DNA of 64,000 nt from JAAYJR01 sp964611525 (GCA_964611525.1 CAZTAL010000131.1:1-64000); one strand, 5' to 3'. Counted from the stretch's first letter, positions 36,646 to 45,999 are shown. Notes: generated by a model from the letters alone, not told the origin. Made by a program: numbers and translations.

Positions 36646-37830
36646 TTGGATATTTACCTTAAAAGAAAACGCGGAAAAATTTTACTGCTGGTTATCGCAG
36701 TAATTATTGGTTTTGGCTCACTGCTCTATACCAACTGGCTTACGGAAAAAATGGCTAATGAAGAACGAAAGAAAGTGGAGTTATGGGCAGAAGCAACAAA
36801 ACGACTGGCTGCATCAGGTGTTGAAAACAGTAATGAGGCAAATATAGAAGAACTAAATACATCTTATCTTTCGTTAATACAATCTATACTTGAGCAAAAT
36901 ACTAATATTCCGGTTATTATAATTAAACCTGACGGAACATTTAATTATGATGCTAATATTAAATACAAAAAAGACCGAAGAAAACAGATACTTAAAAAAG
37001 AACTGGAAAAAATGAAAGCTCACTCATCTCCTATACGGATTGACCTTTCAAAAAATAATTATCTTCTGCTTTATTACCGGGAATCTAATCTCCTTCGTAA
37101 CCTAAGATACTATCCTGTTATACAACTATTTGTTATTATAATATTCATAATAGCTGCTTATTCCGCCTTCAGCGCCACACAGAGAGCTGAACAAAATCAG
37201 GTTTGGGTTGGGATGTCAAAAGAAACAGCACATCAGTTGGGAACTCCTATTTCATCTCTAATGGCATGGATCGAAATACTTAAGCTGCAGGATGTGGACC
37301 CTTCGCTGATTAAAGAATTTGAAAAAGACGCCCAACGACTGGAAAAAATTACAGAACGTTTTTCAAAAATAGGTTCAAAACCGGAACTTGTTAAAACCAA
37401 TATAACAGAGGTGTTGCTGTCAACTACAAGCTATCTCAAAACCAGATCATCCGGAAAAGTAAAATTTATTACTGCATTTAAGGAGAATGAAAAAATTGAA
37501 GTTCCTTTAAATGCAGCACTTCTGTCATGGGTAATAGAGAATCTGTGCAAAAATTCGATAGATGCTATTAAAAATCATGGTTCCATAACATTATCACTAA
37601 AAGAAAAAGAAGATCATATCTGTATTGATATTACCGACACGGGTAACGGAATTAATAAATCACAATTTAAAACAGTTTTCCATCCGGGTTATTCAACCAA
37701 AAAAAGAGGATGGGGATTAGGGCTTTCTTTAGCTAAACGTATTATAGAAAACTATCACAAAGGTAAAATATTTATTAAATGGTCTGAAATCGGAAAAGGT
37801 ACTACTTTCAGAATTATACTGAAAAAATAG
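36646..37830 (+). CDS. Membrane sensor histidine kinase (orphan)
   Basis: The 394-residue protein has two transmembrane helices (about 12-29 and 154-174) flanking a periplasmic region of about 125 residues. A dimerisation domain follows with His196 in MSKETAHQLGTPISSL, then an HATPase domain (ENLCKNSIDAI, DITDTGNGI, GYSTKKRGWGLGLSLAKRII). No response regulator is nearby, so its partner is elsewhere. The start must be the TTG at 36646, because an in-frame stop lies 5 codons upstream and no ATG or GTG occurs between. The stimulus is unknown. Confidence 0.88.
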   Translation: MDIYLKRKRGKILLLVIAVIIGFGSLLYTNWLTEKMANEERKKVELWAEATKRLAASGVENSNEANIEELNTSYLSLIQSILEQNTNIPVIIIKPDGTFNYDANIKYKKDRRKQILKKELEKMKAHSSPIRIDLSKNNYLLLYYRESNLLRNLRYYPVIQLFVIIIFIIAAYSAFSATQRAEQNQVWVGMSKETAHQLGTPISSLMAWIEILKLQDVDPSLIKEFEKDAQRLEKITERFSKIGSKPELVKTNITEVLLSTTSYLKTRSSGKVKFITAFKENEKIEVPLNAALLSWVIENLCKNSIDAIKNHGSITLSLKEKEDHICIDITDTGNGINKSQFKTVFHPGYSTKKRGWGLGLSLAKRIIENYHKGKIFIKWSEIGKGTTFRIILKK

Positions 37831-37874
37831 CAGATTCAACAAACAATAAAAATTCTTTCCTATTTGGTAAAAAA

Positions 37875-38372
37875 ATGCAATTAAACTACAACATTCATTC
37901 AAAAATTTTTACTGATTATAATTCTTTTAAGCCATTACTTGATAAATGGAAGGCTGACAAAGAAAAGATTGTTTTCACAAACGGTTGTTTTGATATTATA
38001 CATTTAGGGCATGTCGATTCTCTTTTGAGATCTGCCCGTTTAGGAACAAAGCTGATTGTCGGTTTAAACTCCGATAAATCTGTAACGGCAATTAAAGGAA
38101 AAGAACGGCCTATACTAAACATTGAATCACGAACAATTATTTTAGCAGCCTTCGCTTTTGTTGACGCTGTAATTATTTTTTCCGAAGAAACACCTTACAC
38201 TCTGATCGCTAAGATTCTTCCGGACCTGCTGGTAAAAGGAAATGAATATACCTTAGAAGAAGTTGTTGGTTATGATATAGTTCTCAAACACGGTGGACAG
38301 GTGAAAACGCTTGACCTTGTGCCCGGCATTTCTACATCAGAAATAATCAAAAAAATTAAAAATCTCGATTAA
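37875..38372 (+). CDS. D-glycero-beta-D-manno-heptose 1-phosphate adenylyltransferase domain protein
   Basis: The 165-residue nucleotidyltransferase resembles the C-terminal half of HldE (RfaE2 type). TNGCFDIIHLGHVDSL carries the HxGH motif, followed by VGLNSDKSVTAIKG, LLVKGNEYTLEEVVGYD and LVPGISTSEII. It would make ADP-heptose for the LPS core or a related nucleotide sugar; other small cytidylyltransferases share the fold. It lacks the kinase half. It overlaps the radA start by 1 nt (TAATG). Confidence 0.86.
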   Translation: MQLNYNIHSKIFTDYNSFKPLLDKWKADKEKIVFTNGCFDIIHLGHVDSLLRSARLGTKLIVGLNSDKSVTAIKGKERPILNIESRTIILAAFAFVDAVIIFSEETPYTLIAKILPDLLVKGNEYTLEEVVGYDIVLKHGGQVKTLDLVPGISTSEIIKKIKNLD

Positions 38373-39733
38373 TGTCAAGTACAAAAACTATATACACCTG
38401 CCAGTACTGTGGTGCACAATCACCTAAATGGCTGGGTAGATGTCCTTCCTGCGGAAAATGGAATACATACGTAGAAGAAATTGTGTCGAAGAAAAAACCA
38501 ATCTCGGAAAAAACAACACAACTAAATGACAATCAGCCTTTAACATTAGAAAATATTCAATCAAAAAAAAATTACCGGCGTATTGAAGCCGGCATTAACG
38601 AATTCGACCGGGTTCTGGGAGGTGGGTTTGTCCCAGGCTCTATCGTTTTACTGGGAGGAGAACCAGGTATCGGAAAATCAACACTTGCTCTGCAAATGGC
38701 GATGGGATTAAATAATAATAAAGTTTTGTATATTTCCGGTGAAGAGAGTCTTCAACAGATCAAACTACGTGCCGGTAGACTTCCAACAAATAATAACAAA
38801 TGCTTGTTTTTATGTGAAACCTCGCTTGAATCCGTAATTTATCATACAAAACAAATACAGCCTGATCTATTGATTATTGATTCTATACAAACAATCTCCA
38901 CGGAAATGATTGATTCATCACCGGGATCTGTCTCACAAGTCAGGGAATGCACTTCATCAATATTGAAATTTGCAAAAAAAAGCGAAACTGCTGTTGTACT
39001 AATAGGTCATATAAATAAGGAAGGCAGCCTGGCCGGTCCAAAAGTAATGGAACATATGGTAGATACAGTATTGCAATTTGAAGGAGATTCAAACTATATG
39101 TACCGCATTTTGCGGGCTAATAAAAACCGGTTTGGATCAACTAACGAACTAGGAATATTTGAAATGGGAAATAACGGACTCCGGGAAATAATTAATCCTT
39201 CGGAGCAACTCGTTTCAAAAACAAGCAATGATATCAGCGGAACAGCTATCGCCTCCACAATACAGGGCATACGACCATTTTTAATTGAAATACAAGCACT
39301 TGTAAGTTCAGCCGCCTATGGAACCCCTCAGCGTTCATCAACAGGATTCGACCTCAGGCGTTTGAATATGCTATTGGCTGTACTCGAAAAACGAGCTGGA
39401 TTCAAACTACTTGCTAAAGATGTTTTTATTAATATTGCAGGGGGATTAAAAATAAACGATCCTGCTACAGACCTGGCTGTTATCTGTGCTATCCTTTCCT
39501 CAAACATTGATACAGCCCTTGAACATAAAACATGCTTTACCGGTGAAGTAGGACTTACAGGTGAAATACGAGGTGTTAACCGGATAGAACAAAGAATAGC
39601 TGAAGCAGCCAGACTGGGTTTCAATAAAATTTTTATTCCTTTACATACGAGAGGATTTGATGAAAAAAAATTTAAAATAAAAATTGTAAAAGTCGCCAGG
39701 GTCGAAGAAGTAATCCATCACATATTCGGATAA
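38372..39733 (+). CDS. radA: DNA repair protein RadA/Sms
   Basis: The 453-residue RecA-like helicase aids branch migration in recombination. The N-terminal zinc finger has Cys10, Cys13, Cys24 and Cys27. The Walker A GEPGIGKS is at 96-103, the RadA-specific KNRFG is near 251, and a Lon-like C-terminal domain (GTPQRSSTGFDLRRL, GEVGLTGEIRGV) completes the protein. The length is typical. It is translationally coupled to the heptose adenylyltransferase gene. Confidence 0.95.
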   Translation: MSSTKTIYTCQYCGAQSPKWLGRCPSCGKWNTYVEEIVSKKKPISEKTTQLNDNQPLTLENIQSKKNYRRIEAGINEFDRVLGGGFVPGSIVLLGGEPGIGKSTLALQMAMGLNNNKVLYISGEESLQQIKLRAGRLPTNNNKCLFLCETSLESVIYHTKQIQPDLLIIDSIQTISTEMIDSSPGSVSQVRECTSSILKFAKKSETAVVLIGHINKEGSLAGPKVMEHMVDTVLQFEGDSNYMYRILRANKNRFGSTNELGIFEMGNNGLREIINPSEQLVSKTSNDISGTAIASTIQGIRPFLIEIQALVSSAAYGTPQRSSTGFDLRRLNMLLAVLEKRAGFKLLAKDVFINIAGGLKINDPATDLAVICAILSSNIDTALEHKTCFTGEVGLTGEIRGVNRIEQRIAEAARLGFNKIFIPLHTRGFDEKKFKIKIVKVARVEEVIHHIFG

Positions 39734-39800
39734 ACCCAAAAATTCGCTTAAAAAATCCGCCCGAATAAATAATTAGTACAATACTTTTGTAGCATAATAA

Positions 39801-39825
39801 ATATAACACAGTCAGCAAACCTTAT
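39801..39825 (+). repeat. Dispersed intergenic repeat R2, copy D (left half)
   Basis: ATATAACACAGTCAGCAAAC followed by CTTAT matches the left half of copies B and C; the AACAGACTC half has diverged. It lies 68 bp after the radA stop. Confidence 0.4.
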
Positions 39826-40032
39826 ATAGGTATTTTCACTTAGTTACTGATTATTATTTAAATTAGCACTAATAAAACGAACATTTTTTTTAATCAGAAA
39901 ATAACACAAAACTGTAAAAATGCGAAAGAATATGCGAAAGCAAAGCAACTCGTCTGCATGATGCAATCAAAACAAGTTTACATTTGTTCTTAAATTTTTT
40001 ATTGAGTTATTTACAAAAATTATAATAAACAG

Positions 40033-40428
40033 ATGAAAAAAATATATATCCTTCTTACTATTTTATTATTAAGCATTTCATCCTGTGATGATCCGGTAGT
40101 AGAAAAGCCCGAAAAACTAATCCCAAAAGAAAAAATGATTGAAATGCTTACTGACATTCATATTGCCGAAGCAACATATAACATTCGAAAAAATCAGGAT
40201 AGTTTGCTTCATAACAGTAATTCAGCTGACTTTTATTATTCCATTCTTAAAAAATACAATGAACCCGATACTATCTTCGAAAAATCATATATTTATTATG
40301 CCAGTAACCCCAAAAATTTTGAAAAAATGTACCGCCAGGTCATGAACAACCTTAATGAAATGGAACAGGAATTCTCCAGACGAAAAAATGAAAAGCTTGA
40401 CCTGGAAATTCGGGAGAAACAGCAGTGA
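40033..40428 (+). CDS. DUF4296 lipoprotein
   Basis: The 131-residue protein begins with a lipoprotein signal peptide (ISSC, Cys18) and matches the Bacteroidota DUF4296 family: IPKEKMIEMLTDIHIAEA, then Y-rich helices and a charged coiled tail. It is a periplasm- or membrane-anchored helical protein of unknown role. Its stop overlaps the GTG start of the amidohydrolase gene (GTGA), so the two are coupled. Confidence 0.83.
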   Translation: MKKIYILLTILLLSISSCDDPVVEKPEKLIPKEKMIEMLTDIHIAEATYNIRKNQDSLLHNSNSADFYYSILKKYNEPDTIFEKSYIYYASNPKNFEKMYRQVMNNLNEMEQEFSRRKNEKLDLEIREKQQ

Positions 40429-41615
40429 AAAAAATATCAGCATCATATATTTTCCCGGGCAAAGGGTCTGCTCTTAAAAATGGAATCCTTGTCTGCTCTG
40501 ATGACGGAACAATACTTGAAGTAATCGACACAAAAGGTCACTTGAAGGAACTTCCTTCCCTTGAATACTATACAGGTATTTTAATGCCCGGGTTCATAAA
40601 TACTCACTGCCATCTCGAGTTATCCTATCTTAAAGGAAAAATAAGGGAAAAAACCGGCGTTACCGACTTTATCGGTGAAATTAACCGCCTTCGGGAAGAA
40701 GATAGTGAAACCATTGAAAAAGAGATTGAAAAAGCAGATCATCATCTGTTTTCAAAGGGTATAGCAGCAACAGGTGATATATCAAACTCAATAATATCTT
40801 TAAAAACTAAACTGCATAGCAATATATATTACCATACCTTTGTTGAAACCTTCGGATTTCATCCGTCGCGGGCTGAAAAATCATTCAGGTTAGCCTGTCA
40901 TATAGAAAATATATTTAATAAAAACGGTCTTTCAGCCTCTGTTGTACCCCATTCTCCATACTCCGTATCTACAGCACTTTTCAAAAAAATAAAAAATAAA
41001 GCCAAAACCGAAAAAAATATTTTATCAATTCATAACCAGGAAAGTCCGGGTGAAACAGAATTCTACCAATATGGAACAGGTCCGATTTCCGATCATCTTA
41101 AATATAATCTAAGAATTGACATCTCTCATTGGAAGCCGACCGGTAAAAGCTCACTTATTTCCGTTTTACCCTTTCTCCCTGCTGAAAATCAACTTCTACT
41201 GGTACATAACATTTATACATCTCCAGATAATATATCAGAAATAACCAATTACAGAAAAAAAGAAAATACTTTTTTTGTTATTTGTCCCAATGCCAATCTG
41301 TATATTGAAAACCGCCTTCCCCCTCTTCCACTTTTTCAAAAAGAAAATCTCAATATTTGTATAGGAACTGACAGTCTTGCCTCAAATCATCAACTTTCAG
41401 TTCTTGCTGAAATGATCACACTTCAACAAAATTTTAATGTCACACTCGAAGAATTGACCCTTTGGGCATGCTATAACGGGGCACGTGCATTAAAAACAGA
41501 AAAACTTCTTGGTAGTTTCGAACCCGATAAAAAGCCTGGCATAAATCTTATCACAGGAGTTGATCTCCATAATCTTAAACTGACTGAAAGTAGTAAAGTA
41601 ACCAGACTTATCTAG
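40425..41615 (+). CDS. Metal-dependent amidohydrolase (cytosine/aminofutalosine deaminase-like)
   Basis: The 396-residue protein of the amidohydrolase superfamily has NTHCHLELSYLKG (metal HxH), VVPHSPYSVS, SIHNQES (metal His), LLVHN and GTDSLASNH (metal Asp). The start is a GTG overlapping the DUF4296 stop. The closest family groups, as I recall, are S-adenosylhomocysteine/aminofutalosine deaminases. I cannot tell whether it acts in menaquinone synthesis, and none of the other futalosine-pathway genes is in the window. Confidence 0.8.
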   Translation: MKKISASYIFPGKGSALKNGILVCSDDGTILEVIDTKGHLKELPSLEYYTGILMPGFINTHCHLELSYLKGKIREKTGVTDFIGEINRLREEDSETIEKEIEKADHHLFSKGIAATGDISNSIISLKTKLHSNIYYHTFVETFGFHPSRAEKSFRLACHIENIFNKNGLSASVVPHSPYSVSTALFKKIKNKAKTEKNILSIHNQESPGETEFYQYGTGPISDHLKYNLRIDISHWKPTGKSSLISVLPFLPAENQLLLVHNIYTSPDNISEITNYRKKENTFFVICPNANLYIENRLPPLPLFQKENLNICIGTDSLASNHQLSVLAEMITLQQNFNVTLEELTLWACYNGARALKTEKLLGSFEPDKKPGINLITGVDLHNLKLTESSKVTRLI

Positions 41616-41636
41616 TGTCTATAATAATCAAAAACA

Positions 41637-42077
41637 TTATTCACTCCTATACCACTCGGAACTCCGGCCTAACCATCGAATGCCCGCAACATATCCTTTC
41701 AGCTTAAGCAGGTCTTCGCTTTCGAGCCATGCATAACAATCGTAAGTATTACCTGTATCCGGATCATAAATCTTCCCATTTTTCCATTCTTCCTTTTTGG
41801 GATCATATTCAAAATTATTCAAAATTTTCAATCCCAGCAATGAACGGTCACGGAGTGCTTCATCGGGATTCTCATCATCCTTTGGAGGTTCTCCGTTTTC
41901 ATAATTCTCAGGAACAATATAAACAATGGTTCCAAAGTATTTACCATCCTTCTTTTCAATTTTTATCTTAGAAGTTCTTTCCTCGGTCCACCAAAAACCT
42001 AAAATTTTATCTGCTTCTTGGGCAATTCCTGTAAATGCATATAATCCCAGGAAAAAAAGAATAGCCAGTTTTTTCAT
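41637..42077 (-). CDS. DUF2147 secreted protein
   Basis: The 146-residue protein has a signal peptide (about 1-19, ending IAQ) and a DUF2147 domain: ILGFWWTEERTSKIKIEKKDGKY is the first strand pair, and GYVAGIRWLGRSSEWYR the last. The fold is lipocalin-like. The function is unknown; homologues are periplasmic or exported. The ATG at 42077 is preferred to a TTG three codons upstream. It converges with the amidohydrolase gene, 21 bp apart. Confidence 0.85.
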   Translation of the reverse strand: MKKLAILFFLGLYAFTGIAQEADKILGFWWTEERTSKIKIEKKDGKYFGTIVYIVPENYENGEPPKDDENPDEALRDRSLLGLKILNNFEYDPKKEEWKNGKIYDPDTGNTYDCYAWLESEDLLKLKGYVAGIRWLGRSSEWYRSE

Positions 42078-42207
42078 AATTACCAATTTGATTTATAACT
42101 TTAAATTTCTTTAAAATTATAAATATTACGCATTTAAATAATGAGTTCGGCATAAAAACTAAAATTTTTATTTATAAAATTTTTATGTTTTTTGTATATG
42201 ATTGAAA

Positions 42208-42273
42208 ATCAGTTTGATAAATTTTGTTAATTTATCTGAAAAAAGAGCGCAAAGCGCCTTTTCAGACTAGACT
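42208..42273 (-). repeat. Dispersed intergenic repeat R1, copy 2
   Basis: Read on the minus strand the segment starts AGTCTAGTCTGAAAAGGCGC and runs through a GGCGC-TTT-GCGCT palindromic core into an AT-rich tail that matches copy 1 at 1221-1284. An outer stem (CTGAAAA with TTTTCAG, 42236-42265) extends the hairpin. Confidence 0.55.
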
Positions 42274-42336
42274 CCATAATCATTTTACAAAATATTTTTC
42301 ATTATTTTCTTGTAAATGATAATTTAATAAAAACAA

Positions 42337-42372
42337 ACATAACGCAGTCAGCAAATTTTATGGACAGACTCT
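42337..42372 (+). repeat. Dispersed intergenic repeat R2, copy C
   Basis: ACATAACGCAGTCAGCAAAT continued by TTTATGGACAGACTCTG. It is the closest copy to the shared pattern, 64 bp from repeat R1 copy 2. Confidence 0.5.
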
Positions 42373-42420
42373 GCTAATTAAACTGTTCAATATACAAGTA
42401 ACTAAAATTTTCAATAGTAT

Positions 42421-44814
42421 ATGAAAACATTTAAGCATATTCTTCTGGTAATTTTATTATTAATAATAGTTACAGCTATTGCAGGCTTTTTTATTATCAG
42501 AAATATCAGCAATAGTGCATTGCCCGATTACAACAAGGACTTTGTTTTACCTGACCTTACAAGTGAAGTAACTATCATTCGGGATTCCTTTGCTATACCA
42601 CATATTTATGCAGATAACGAAAAAGACCTTTACATAGCGGTAGGATTTGCAATGTCACAGGACAGGTTATGGCAAATGGATTTATTACGACGGGTTACAC
42701 AGGGCCGGTTATCTGAAATTTTGGGCAAAGACCAACTGGAAAGTGATTTACTGATGCGGGCATTACGCATAGATGAAAAATCAGAAAAAGTTTATTCATG
42801 CTCTTCATCAAAAATAAATTCTTGCCTGCAAGCATTCACAGAGGGAGTCAATTATTATATTAAAAACTTCCCCCTGCCACCGGAATTTAAAATACTCGGA
42901 TACGAACCAGAGCTTTGGAAGCCCGAACATTCCCTGAATCTCATAGGTTATATGTCATGGAACCTCACCTCGGGCTGGGATACTGAACTACTGCTACACA
43001 ACTTAAAAAAAGAAGTTAACAAAGAACAAATTGCAGATATAATACCAAAAATGGAAAACCATTCAACTATTGTTTTTCCAGATTTTCAAACTCCGGCCGG
43101 GACTATCGGCAAAACAATTCTATCTGCCGGCAAAAAACTGCAAGAGATGGGACTTGAAATTTTTCACGGGAGCAACAACTGGGCAGTTGCCCGCAAGAAA
43201 AGTAAATCAGGCAAACCTCTTTTGGCCAATGATATGCATCTTGGAATTTTTTCACCAGGAATCTGGTACCAAATGCATCATAGTGCAAAAAATTCTGTAA
43301 ACGTTACAGGAGTCGTACTTCCTGGCCAACCATTTGTTATTTGCGGTCATAATGATTCCATTGCCTGGGGCATGACTAATGTTTATACTGATAATCTGGA
43401 CTTTTACGCTGAAACACTTAATGAGGACTCAACTAAATATTTATTAAACGGGAAATGGAAAAATCTTGTTATTAAAAAGGAAAAAATAAAAACAAAGGAA
43501 GGCGAAGAGATTAACGAAACTTTAAAATTCACTCACCGGGGTCCATTGGTTAACCGATTCAGACAGGCAGAGGAAACACCCCTTTCCATACATTGGACCG
43601 GTAATGAAATGAGCAATGAAATGAGGACAATCTATCTGCTGAACCGGGCTAATAACTGGAGCGATTTTCGTAATGCAGTAAAATCATTCATTTCTATCAG
43701 TCAAAATATCATTTATGCTGATACAGATGGTAATATCGGACTACAATGCTGCTCAGGAGTTCCAATAAGAGATGGAAAAGGCATTAATATTTATCCGGGA
43801 GATACCAGTCGTTACGACTGGACAGGCATGGTCCCGTTTGAGGAACTGCCATTTGAATTTAATCCTGAAAGAGGTTATGTATCCTCTGCCAACAATAAAA
43901 CAGTACCGGAAAATTTTCCCTATTACATTGGTTACTGGTATGATATGCCAAACCGGATCGACCGTATAAGAGAGATGCTGGAAGAAACTGAAAAAAGCGG
44001 AATAGAAGATTTTTGCAAGATGCAAGCCGATTTTAAATCAAAAAAAGCTGAAAAAATAGTTCCGGAATTCCTTGCTGCACTTAATTCCTCTGCTAAATGG
44101 AATGAAACACAAAGGGAAGCTTTAAATAAGCTACAGGAATGGGATTATGTTATGAGCGGCAAAAGCCAGGCTGCTTCTATATTTGATATGCTATTTATAA
44201 AAGTAGGCGAAAATCTGATAAAAGATGATTTATCACCCGAACTTTTCAAGGCTGTTAAAGAAAAGCGGATAATTATCGAAAACCTTGTAAGAAATATTCT
44301 GCCCGAAAAAAATTCACCATGGATCGATGATAAAAATACAACGGATAATGAAACTTTCACCGATATAGTGCAGCGTTCATTTAAAGAAACAGTTGATGAG
44401 CTTACAAAAATTGCAGGTTCTGATATAGAAGGATGGGATTGGGATAAAATTCATACAATTACTATAAGTCACCCGTTAGGAGTAGTCAGCATCCTTGATA
44501 AGTTACTGAACTTGAACAAGGGACCTTTCGGAATGCCGGGGAGTTACCATACAGTATGCCCTTATTCATATTCCTTTAACAATCAGTTTAAAGTAAACCA
44601 CGCAGCATCCCATCGCCATATATATGACCTTGGAACATGGGATAAATCCATGACTATTATACCTACAGGTACAAGTGGTATCCCTGCAAGTGATTTCTAT
44701 CTTGGCCAAACCCGGGATTATTTGACTAACCAATACCATTCAGATCCGTTTAGCAGGCTGTCAGTTAATAAAAACAGCAGATTTATTACAACATTAAAAC
44801 CAAAAAAAACTTAA
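42421..44814 (+). CDS. Penicillin acylase family Ntn-hydrolase
   Basis: The 797-residue preproprotein has an N-terminal membrane segment (about 6-27), an alpha-chain region (RDSFAIPHIYADNEKDLYIAVGFAMSQDRLWQMDLLRR region) and a spacer. It is then processed before Ser251 in HGSNNWAVA, which becomes the catalytic N-terminal serine. The beta-chain holds the rest. These periplasmic enzymes cleave amides such as acylated amino acids, beta-lactam side chains or acyl-homoserine lactones; the substrate here is unknown. It is monocistronic. Confidence 0.92.
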   Translation: MKTFKHILLVILLLIIVTAIAGFFIIRNISNSALPDYNKDFVLPDLTSEVTIIRDSFAIPHIYADNEKDLYIAVGFAMSQDRLWQMDLLRRVTQGRLSEILGKDQLESDLLMRALRIDEKSEKVYSCSSSKINSCLQAFTEGVNYYIKNFPLPPEFKILGYEPELWKPEHSLNLIGYMSWNLTSGWDTELLLHNLKKEVNKEQIADIIPKMENHSTIVFPDFQTPAGTIGKTILSAGKKLQEMGLEIFHGSNNWAVARKKSKSGKPLLANDMHLGIFSPGIWYQMHHSAKNSVNVTGVVLPGQPFVICGHNDSIAWGMTNVYTDNLDFYAETLNEDSTKYLLNGKWKNLVIKKEKIKTKEGEEINETLKFTHRGPLVNRFRQAEETPLSIHWTGNEMSNEMRTIYLLNRANNWSDFRNAVKSFISISQNIIYADTDGNIGLQCCSGVPIRDGKGINIYPGDTSRYDWTGMVPFEELPFEFNPERGYVSSANNKTVPENFPYYIGYWYDMPNRIDRIREMLEETEKSGIEDFCKMQADFKSKKAEKIVPEFLAALNSSAKWNETQREALNKLQEWDYVMSGKSQAASIFDMLFIKVGENLIKDDLSPELFKAVKEKRIIIENLVRNILPEKNSPWIDDKNTTDNETFTDIVQRSFKETVDELTKIAGSDIEGWDWDKIHTITISHPLGVVSILDKLLNLNKGPFGMPGSYHTVCPYSYSFNNQFKVNHAASHRHIYDLGTWDKSMTIIPTGTSGIPASDFYLGQTRDYLTNQYHSDPFSRLSVNKNSRFITTLKPKKT

Positions 44815-44824
44815 TGCAATTTTT

Positions 44825-44896
44825 ATGTCAGTATTAAGAAACAATGAAGATATAAAGCTGCCAGGAAGAGGCAGAAGACGCGGACATAACTGGTAA
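44825..44896 (+). CDS. Possible 23-residue Arg/Gly-rich peptide
   Basis: An ATG frame at 44825 gives MSVLRNNEDIKLPG followed by RGRRRGHNW and a TAA. It is too short to support by coding statistics. Its Arg/Gly-rich end resembles the tail of the Spy-like protein that begins 82 bp downstream, so it may be a decayed duplicate or a real small peptide. Confidence 0.2.
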   Translation: MSVLRNNEDIKLPGRGRRRGHNW

Positions 44897-44978
44897 AAAA
44901 CAAAATATGCATAAATATGAAAATTTTATTAGTAAATTTTTAATTAATTTTTTTAGATAATTATAAAATTTTAAACAG

Positions 44979-45539
44979 ATGAAAACAAAAAAATTATTAT
45001 GGATGATCATCGCCTTAATGCTGGCGACAACAACAGCTTTCTCACAGGGATACGGATATGCTAACCGTCCAGGCCGTGGATATGGTTACGGCAATGAATA
45101 CAATAGTGAATATTACGGCAAAGGATATGGTATGGGATACGGTTATGGATATGGCAACCAGGCAATTCCCGGCATCCTGAATATTATTCCGGGTCTTACC
45201 GAAGAACAAAAATCCAAGATCCAGGAAACAGCGATAAACCACCGGAAAGTTATAGCAGAATTAAGAGTAAAAGAAATGTCCACAACTGATATTTCCGAAA
45301 GGACTAAAATTCGTGAGGAAATTTTGAAAAAAGTTTTGGGCCACCATGATGAAATACGTAATCTTTTAAATGACGAACAGAAAGAACACTACGACCTTCT
45401 TTGGAGTAGAGGTAGCACATATGGTTGTATGGGATATGGCCGTGGTTACCGCAGAGGACGGGGCTGCAGAGGATTTGGAGGTCGCGGCCGCGTGGCAGGT
45501 AGCGGCCCAGGAGGATATGGATACCGTTACGGATGGTAA
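44979..45539 (+). CDS. Spy/CpxP-like periplasmic protein with Gly/Tyr-rich ends
   Basis: The 186-residue protein has a signal peptide (about 1-22, ending FSQG) and a low-complexity Gly/Tyr segment (about 23-60, repeated GYGYG-type units). Next is a helical core (about 63-148) with two LTxxQ-like motifs (LTEEQKSKI and LNDEQKEHY), as in Spy/CpxP/ZraP chaperones. An Arg/Gly/Tyr-rich tail ends the protein. The core suggests an envelope chaperone or metal-responsive protein; the low-complexity ends are unusual for the family. The gene is followed by a strong hairpin terminator. Confidence 0.75.
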   Translation: MKTKKLLWMIIALMLATTTAFSQGYGYANRPGRGYGYGNEYNSEYYGKGYGMGYGYGYGNQAIPGILNIIPGLTEEQKSKIQETAINHRKVIAELRVKEMSTTDISERTKIREEILKKVLGHHDEIRNLLNDEQKEHYDLLWSRGSTYGCMGYGRGYRRGRGCRGFGGRGRVAGSGPGGYGYRYGW

Positions 45540-45544
45540 ACTTA

Positions 45545-45580
45545 AAAGGATTCTATCTTTTTGAGAAGATGGAATCCTTT
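45545..45580 (+). terminator. Hairpin terminator after the Spy-like gene
   Basis: A 15-bp stem with one G-U pair, from AAAGGATTCTATCTT (45545-45559) and AAGATGGAATCCTTT (45566-45580), closes a six-base loop, starting 5 bp after the stop. The T-rich tail is short (CTTACCTTTAT). Confidence 0.7.
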
Positions 45581-45618
45581 CTTACCTTTATAATTCCTTT
45601 GTTTACCTTTTCTGTTAT

Positions 45619-45999
45619 ATGAACAATCAGTACTCGAAACTCTATTCAGAAGATTCACTTTGGAAAAAAATCAGACAATTTTCCAAATCAGCAGGTGCCA
45701 CTGTAGTATATGCTGTTCTGCTTTTATATTATGTAATGAAGGATAAAAATGTCAGTTTTAAAACCAAATTATCTATTGCAGCAGCTTTAGGTTATTTTAT
45801 ACTCCCAACAGATGCCATTTTTGATATGGCACCTCTAATAGGATATTCCGATGACCTTGGAGTGCTTCTTTTTGCACTTACCCAAGTATCTTCCAACATA
45901 ACCCCTGAAATAAAAGAAAAAGCTCGCAAAAAACTGGGTGAGTGGTTTGGACAAATTGACGAAGAAGAATTAAAAGAACTGGAAAATAAAATCATCTAA
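45619..45999 (+). CDS. YkvA family DUF1232 membrane protein
   Basis: The 126-residue protein contains the DUF1232 core: KTKLSIAAALGYFILPTDAIFD, then PLIGYSDDLGVLLFAL, which is the conserved D-(x)n-D pattern within hydrophobic helices. The role is unknown. It is inner-membrane associated. It lies 63 bp before the TSUP exporter gene on the same strand. Confidence 0.86.
   Translation: MNNQYSKLYSEDSLWKKIRQFSKSAGATVVYAVLLLYYVMKDKNVSFKTKLSIAAALGYFILPTDAIFDMAPLIGYSDDLGVLLFALTQVSSNITPEIKEKARKKLGEWFGQIDEEELKELENKII

Larger units (their letters stand above)
42078..42420. other. Intergenic region between DUF2147 and the penicillin acylase homologue
   Basis: About 340 bp between divergent genes. It holds repeat R1 copy 2 and repeat R2 copy C, listed separately. 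No coding frame is seen. Confidence 0.5.

Noticed and set aside
39900..39960. Repeated ATGCGAAAG pair before the DUF4296 gene
   Set aside because: Two 9-bp copies close together can arise by chance or slippage and no function is suggested.
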